Part shown: piece after piece, positions 60,705-64,000 of the stretch
How positions within the stretch are numbered: position 1 is the stretch's first letter
How the letters are laid out: the number at the start of each line of letters is the position of its first letter
Source of the DNA: DASUPK01 sp963782345
GTDB lineage: Bacteria; Actinomycetota; Thermoleophilia; Solirubrobacterales; 70-9
Direction of reading: 5' to 3'
DNA length: 64,000 nt
NCBI GenBank assembly: GCA_963782345.1
Contig: CAWAJF010000016.1
Coordinates: 1-64,000 of the forward strand
Translations under genes and position numbers: made by a program
The notes under the pieces: model-generated
Told to the model about the DNA's origin: nothing
The model's input: the letters and a program-made list of their open reading frames with translations, nothing else
The model's database searches: none

Positions 60705-61779
60705 GGGTCTCGTCGACTGGAACATGGCGGACCGGGTCGCCCGGGCGCTCTCGGGGAGCGGGCCCCGGTGGGACGGCAGCGAAGAGGAGCTCCGGCTGGA
60801 GTCCGACCGAGCCGCCGATCTGGTCCGCCGTTACACCGGACTGAAGCCGAAGGGTGGCGTGCCCCCGGCGGAGCTGGTCGACAGGGCCGCGTGGGCGGAG
60901 GTGAACCTGGAGACGTTCCGGCATCTGTCCACGAGGGTGGAGTCGCGCCTCGAGGATCGGATCAAGGATTCGAACGGCAAGAGCGGCCTGCAGCGCACGA
61001 TCGTCGGTGCCGCGACGGGGGCCGAGATCGGGCTCGCGGTGGGCTACCTCTCCCAACGCGTGATCGGCCAGTACGACGTCGCCCTGATCGGCCCGGCCCG
61101 TGCGCCCAGGCTGCTCTTCGTCGGGCCGAACCTCTCGGCGGCCCGCGCCCGCCTCGACGTCGACCGGGACCTCTTCCTGAGGTGGATCGCCCTTCATGAG
61201 ACCACGCACGCGGTCCACTTCGCGGCCGTCCCGTGGCTGCGCGAGCACATCGGCGAGATTGCCGAGGAGCTCTTCGAGAAGGCGGCCATCGAGGTGAAGC
61301 CCGGGGAGCTCCTCGGCAAGCTGGCCCGCACGAACCCGCGCGAGCTGATCCGGTCGGCGACGAGCGGCGAGCTGGCGACCGTGCTCTGGCCCGAGCCGCA
61401 GCGGCGCCTGGTCGAGAAGCTGACCGCGACGATGACCCTGGTCGAGGGCTACGCCGAGCATGTCATGGACGCCGTCGGAGACCAGCTCGACCCGGGCTAC
61501 ACGGATCTGCGGCGCGCGCTCGATCAGGATCGCCAGCGCCGCGGGCTGCTCGACTCGATCGTCTCCAAGTTGCTCGGCCTCGACATGAAGCTCGCGCAGT
61601 ATCGCCGCGGCAAGGCCTTCGCAGACGAGGTGGTGCGCTCGCATGGGATCCGCACCCTCAACCGGGCGTGGAGAAACCCGGACGCGCTGCCGCGTCCCGA
61701 GGAGCTGGACAGCCCCGCGGAGTGGGTTGATCGCGTGGGCGCCGCGCGTGAGAGCCGAATCCTCTCGCTCTTCCGCTGA
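60697..61779 (+). CDS. zinc-dependent metalloprotease-like protein (actinobacterial F420-associated family)
   Basis: 360 residues from ATG 60697, overlapping the IMPase stop by 8 bases. The zinc motif HETTH (167-171) lies in LRWIALHETTHAVHF, followed by a second conserved part TATMTLVEGYAEHVMD (about 246-261) with the third ligand. This matches the family annotated as zinc-dependent metalloprotease or coenzyme F420 biosynthesis-associated protein (TIGR03624). No signal peptide; a glycine-rich hydrophobic segment sits at about 101-118. Substrate unknown. Confidence 0.88.
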   Translation: MPEGLVDWNMADRVARALSGSGPRWDGSEEELRLESDRAADLVRRYTGLKPKGGVPPAELVDRAAWAEVNLETFRHLSTRVESRLEDRIKDSNGKSGLQRTIVGAATGAEIGLAVGYLSQRVIGQYDVALIGPARAPRLLFVGPNLSAARARLDVDRDLFLRWIALHETTHAVHFAAVPWLREHIGEIAEELFEKAAIEVKPGELLGKLARTNPRELIRSATSGELATVLWPEPQRRLVEKLTATMTLVEGYAEHVMDAVGDQLDPGYTDLRRALDQDRQRRGLLDSIVSKLLGLDMKLAQYRRGKAFADEVVRSHGIRTLNRAWRNPDALPRPEELDSPAEWVDRVGAARESRILSLFR

Positions 61780-61821
61780 GTTTCCGCGCAGCCCTGTAAC
61801 CGGAGGCCGCCGGGCGGTTAA

Positions 61822-61833
61822 GAACATGTGTTC
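61822..61833. promoter_or_regulatory. LexA-like box 1
   Basis: GAACATGTGTTC followed by G: fits the Gram-positive SOS box GAAC-N4-GTTC with the purine/pyrimidine pattern R-N-R-Y inside. It is 95 bases upstream of ATG 61917. Confidence 0.55.
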
Positions 61834-61837
61834 GCCA

Positions 61838-61849
61838 AAACATGTGTTC
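61838..61849. promoter_or_regulatory. LexA-like box 2 (imperfect)
   Basis: AAACATGTGTTC followed by G. It repeats box 1 as a 13-base direct repeat AACATGTGTTCGC with 16-base spacing, but the first G of GAAC is A. Confidence 0.45.
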
Positions 61850-61865
61850 GCTGCTAAGCTCTGAA

Positions 61866-61871
61866 TATGCT
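61866..61871 (+). promoter_or_regulatory. -10 box for the coiled-coil gene
   Basis: TATGCT, about 17 bases after box 2. The boxes would cover the -35 region. The leader to ATG 61917 is about 40 bases. Confidence 0.5.
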
Positions 61872-61916
61872 TAGAGCTAATAAGACCAAGCAAAGTTGAA
61901 GGGATTGAGAGCCACC

Positions 61917-62405
61917 ATGCCCGCCAAGACCAACACCACCGCCAAGACCAACACCACAAAGACCCCAGAGACCGAAGTCGCGACCGATGGCCGCAAGCCG
62001 TCCGAGCAGGCCCTCCAGGCCGTCGACGTCGCCGTCGGCGCCGTTCCGACGGTCGCCGATGCGGTTCGCACGACCGCTGAGACATGGACCAACTCCGAGA
62101 CCCGCTCGCAGGAGATCGAGACGCTGCAGAAGCGCGTCAAGACCCTCCGCGACTCGCAGGCGCGGACGACCGAGATCGATTCGCTGCGCAAGCGGCTTGG
62201 CACAGAGATCGAGAAGGCCGAGGCAAAGGGCGGCGACGTCCGGCGCCAGGTCACCGATCAGCTGGTCGGCCAGGCCCGCAAGGCGCGTGAGCGCGTCGAG
62301 CCGGTCTACCGGGATCGATTCGAGCCGGTCGTCAAGGAGCGCGTGGAGCCCATCTACAGGCAGCGCGTCGAGCCGGCCGTGAAGAAGGTGCGCGAGCGCA
62401 TCTAG
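61917..62405 (+). CDS. coiled-coil protein with Arg-Val-Glu-Pro repeats
   Basis: 162 residues from ATG 61917; a TTG at 61896 is in frame but less likely. Basic Thr/Lys-rich start (1-35), a long charged coiled coil (about 50-115) with ETLQKRVKTLRDSQ and EIDSLRKRLGTEIEK, then octad repeats at the end: RVEPVYRD, RFEPVVKE, RVEPIYRQ, RVEPAVKK. No signal peptide. Heparin-binding haemagglutinin and Hbha-like phasin proteins share the Lys-rich coiled-coil plan, but no clear match. Two LexA-like boxes upstream suggest DNA-damage control. Confidence 0.8.
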   Translation: MPAKTNTTAKTNTTKTPETEVATDGRKPSEQALQAVDVAVGAVPTVADAVRTTAETWTNSETRSQEIETLQKRVKTLRDSQARTTEIDSLRKRLGTEIEKAEAKGGDVRRQVTDQLVGQARKARERVEPVYRDRFEPVVKERVEPIYRQRVEPAVKKVRERI

Positions 62406-62498
62406 TCGCTTAGCCCGGGCCGCCCTCGAGAGGTGGCGCGCCCGGGGAGACCTGCTCGCATCTCTCGCGAGCGGGAAGCAGCAACCTCTCCTCCCTCG

Positions 62499-62526
62499 AA
62501 AACCGGGCCCTCAGTGGCCCGGTTTT
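62499..62526 (+). terminator. Rho-independent terminator
   Basis: AAAACCGGGCC - CTCAGT - GGCCCGGTTTT: perfect 11-base stem, 6-base loop, with T4 inside the right arm. It ends the coiled-coil transcript, 93 bases after its stop, and separates it from mrp. Confidence 0.85.
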
Positions 62527-62536
62527 CATGTCCGCG

Positions 62537-62542
62537 TACACT
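62537..62542 (+). promoter_or_regulatory. -10 box for mrp (leaderless)
   Basis: TACACT, 8 bases before ATG 62551. Confidence 0.55.
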
Positions 62543-62550
62543 TTTGACCA

Positions 62551-63732
62551 ATGCCGACCAAGGACCAGATCACCGAGAAGCTGACTCAGGTCATCGACCC
62601 GGAGCTGCGGCGTTCGATCGTCGAGCTGGGCATGGTGCGCTCGATCGACATCCACGACGACGGGCGTGTCGACGTGGTCGTCTCCCTGACGACCCCCGGC
62701 TGCCCGATCCGCTCCCACTTCCAGGACGCCGTCGCCAAGCACGTCTCCGAGCTCGAGGGGGTCAAATCAGTGGGCGTCGGCTTCGACGTCCTCTCCGACA
62801 GCGAGAAGTCCGGCCTCCAACAGAAGCTGGGCCGCGCCAAGCTTCCCGAGGGCGCCCTGGCCCAGGTGAAGAACGTGATCTGCGTCGCCTCGGGCAAGGG
62901 TGGCGTCGGCAAGTCCACGATGACGGCGAACCTCGCCGCCGCCCTGGTGGCCGAGGGCCACAGGACCGGCGCGCTCGACTGCGACGTCTACGGCTATTCG
63001 ATCCCCCGCATGCTGGGCATCAACCGGAAGCCCGACGTCTCGCCCGAGCGCAAGATCATCCCTCCCGTCTCCCCGTCCGGCCCCACCGTGATGTCGATCG
63101 GCTTCTTCGTCGAGGAGAACGCCGCCGTCGTCTGGCGCGGGCCCATGCTCCACAAGGCGATCCAGCAGTTCCTGGAGGACGTCGCCTGGGATGAGCTCGA
63201 CTACCTGCTGCTCGACCTCCCGCCTGGCACCGGCGACGTCTCCATGACCCTCGCCCAGCTGCTCCCGCAGGCGAAGATCGCGATCGTCACCACGCCCCAG
63301 CCCGCCGCGCAGAGCGTCGCGCGCCGTGCGGCCGAGATGGCCACCAAGGTCGACCTCGAGGTCCTCGGCGTGATCGAGAACATGTCCGCCTTCACCGGCC
63401 CCGATGGCGAGCGCGTGGCGATCTTCGGCGAGGGCGGCGGCCAGCTTCTCGCGGATGAGCTCGATGTGCCGCTGCTCGCCAAGGTGCCGCTCTCCAGCGA
63501 GCTGCGCGAGCACGCCGACGACGGCAAGCCCCTCGTGATCGAGGACCCGGACGCGCCGGCGTCGCAGATGATCCGTGAAGCAGCTCGCGGCATCATCGCG
63601 GCCACTCCGGTGGAGCTTCCGCTCCTTCAGGGCGCGCCGGCGGCCCCGTCACAAACGGCGGCCACAAACACCGCCGCCGGATCAGCGAATGGCGGCGGCA
63701 TCAGCGGCACAGAGCTGCCGATGGTCCAGTAG
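62551..63732 (+). CDS. mrp: Mrp/NBP35-family iron-sulfur carrier ATPase
   Basis: 393 residues. N-terminal MIP18-like domain (about 5-85: VIDPELRRSIVELGMVRSI, TTPGCPIR), then the deviant Walker A of the SIMIBI class, ASGKGGVGKST (about 113-123). Further marks: LDCDVYGYSIPRMLG, LLDLPPGTGDVSMTLAQLLP, VTTPQPAAQSVA. The usual CPxC pair in ENMSxFxCPxCG is replaced by ENMSAFTGPDGE, so the Fe-S bridging Cys are absent. A Pro/Ala/Gly-rich tail extends it. Fe-S cluster delivery is assumed from the family. Confidence 0.93.
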   Translation: MPTKDQITEKLTQVIDPELRRSIVELGMVRSIDIHDDGRVDVVVSLTTPGCPIRSHFQDAVAKHVSELEGVKSVGVGFDVLSDSEKSGLQQKLGRAKLPEGALAQVKNVICVASGKGGVGKSTMTANLAAALVAEGHRTGALDCDVYGYSIPRMLGINRKPDVSPERKIIPPVSPSGPTVMSIGFFVEENAAVVWRGPMLHKAIQQFLEDVAWDELDYLLLDLPPGTGDVSMTLAQLLPQAKIAIVTTPQPAAQSVARRAAEMATKVDLEVLGVIENMSAFTGPDGERVAIFGEGGGQLLADELDVPLLAKVPLSSELREHADDGKPLVIEDPDAPASQMIREAARGIIAATPVELPLLQGAPAAPSQTAATNTAAGSANGGGISGTELPMVQ

Positions 63733-63737
63733 GCCGA

Positions 63738-64000
63738 ATGCCCATCCGCTGGCGGGCGACCGCCGCGGCCTTCGTCTGCGCATTCCACCTCGCCGTCTTC
63801 GTCCCCACCATCGGGGACTGGTCCTCAGTCCTGATCAATGACTTCGCACCGCAGGCCCAGGCCATCAAGGCCGGTGACCTGCCGTACCGAGACCAGGGCA
63901 TCGAGTACCCGCCGCTTTCGGTCCCCGTTCTGATCGCGCCGATCTACCTCGATCACAGCACCCAGGGCTTCGTCGACGGCTTTATGTGGGAGATGCTCGC
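63738..64000 (+). CDS. GT87/DUF2029-like membrane glycosyltransferase, N-terminal part
   Basis: Open from ATG 63738 to the right edge, 87 codons. A membrane segment at about 8-27, then the segment DLPYRDQGIEYPPL (about 51-64), the family mark of GT-C mannosyltransferases of the PimE/GT87 type (YRDxxxEYPPL). The Asp after the first loop (NDFAP) may be catalytic. Polyprenyl-phosphate-mannose would be the donor, which fits the mannose synthase-like gene at 45436. 5 bases after the mrp stop. Confidence 0.75.
   Translation, partial: MPIRWRATAAAFVCAFHLAVFVPTIGDWSSVLINDFAPQAQAIKAGDLPYRDQGIEYPPLSVPVLIAPIYLDHSTQGFVDGFMWEML

Noticed and set aside
60505..62085. 526-residue minus-strand frame across the metalloprotease and the LexA-like boxes
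   Set aside because: Passes through a clear intergenic promoter region and has no motif.

Overview
The window is high-GC DNA (about 70% by eye) with GTG and TTG starts, start/stop overlaps of 1-4 bases and dense operons. The gene set points to Actinomycetota: an F420-type nitroreductase-like protein, the actinobacterial zinc metalloprotease family with HExxH, a PAC2 protein, a polyprenol-phosphate mannose synthase-like enzyme, an actinobacterial-type Mrp without CxxC, and a class 2 isoleucyl-tRNA synthetase. A Thermoleophilia/Solirubrobacterales-type genome is my best guess, but that is inference. Apart from the left end, this is mostly ordinary chromosome.

Layout. (1) 1-4105: an accessory segment next to a tRNA-Arg(CCU) gene. 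It carries a SIR2-domain protein and a large ABC/SMC-type ATPase on the minus strand, which look like a two-gene anti-phage system. Both genes are broken by single-base length changes, most of them in homopolymers; otherwise the protein sequence is coherent. (2) 4.2-8.4 kb: galT, an acetyltransferase, a stomatin/NfeD pair and a TlpA-like lipoprotein. (3) 8.6-11.7 kb: a DEAH helicase with an acidic linker and a DUF385 protein. (4) 19.3-11.7 kb, minus strand: one long cluster, ccmABCD, hemA, hemC, a SUMT-HemD fusion, a SAM hydrolase and birA. It joins cytochrome c heme export to tetrapyrrole synthesis. (5) 19.3-27.6 kb: secreted repeat protein, aldehyde dehydrogenase, rarA, M20 peptidase, DUF1385, methylmalonyl-CoA epimerase and a BtrH-like protein. 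(6) 27.6-38 kb: PAP2, ychF, a methylthioadenosine phosphorylase plus deaminase pair, an AttH-like protein, a SpoIID protein, a second aldehyde dehydrogenase, a CSLREA beta-helix protein and fumC. (7) 38-48 kb: regulators, ileS, a HAD phosphatase, thioredoxin, a mannosyltransferase and PolX. (8) 48-57 kb: two drug-efflux modules with clear palindromic operators (TetR/MFS and SMR/TetR), trehalose-phosphatase, a split TauE exporter, an HD-GYP protein, an OB-HD nuclease and a PAC2 protein. (9) 56.7-64 kb: an AdnA/AddB-like helicase-nuclease, IMPase, a zinc metalloprotease, a coiled-coil protein behind two LexA-like boxes, mrp and the start of a GT87-like membrane enzyme.

A strong theme is promoter design. 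More than twenty genes have a TANNNT-like -10 hexamer ending 6-8 bases before the start codon, so transcription would begin at or next to the start codon (leaderless mRNA). Several lie in very compact divergent pairs, down to 19 bases between start codons with overlapping -10 boxes. Genes without this arrangement tend to have a recognisable purine-rich ribosome binding site or to be translationally coupled to an upstream gene.

The most interesting candidates are the SIR2-ATPase pair beside the tRNA, the LexA-like box pair before the coiled-coil gene, the leaderless divergent promoters, a deletion scar joining the tails of a ridA and a tetR gene, and an in-frame amber codon followed by 38 codons of coding-like sequence at 4202-4321.
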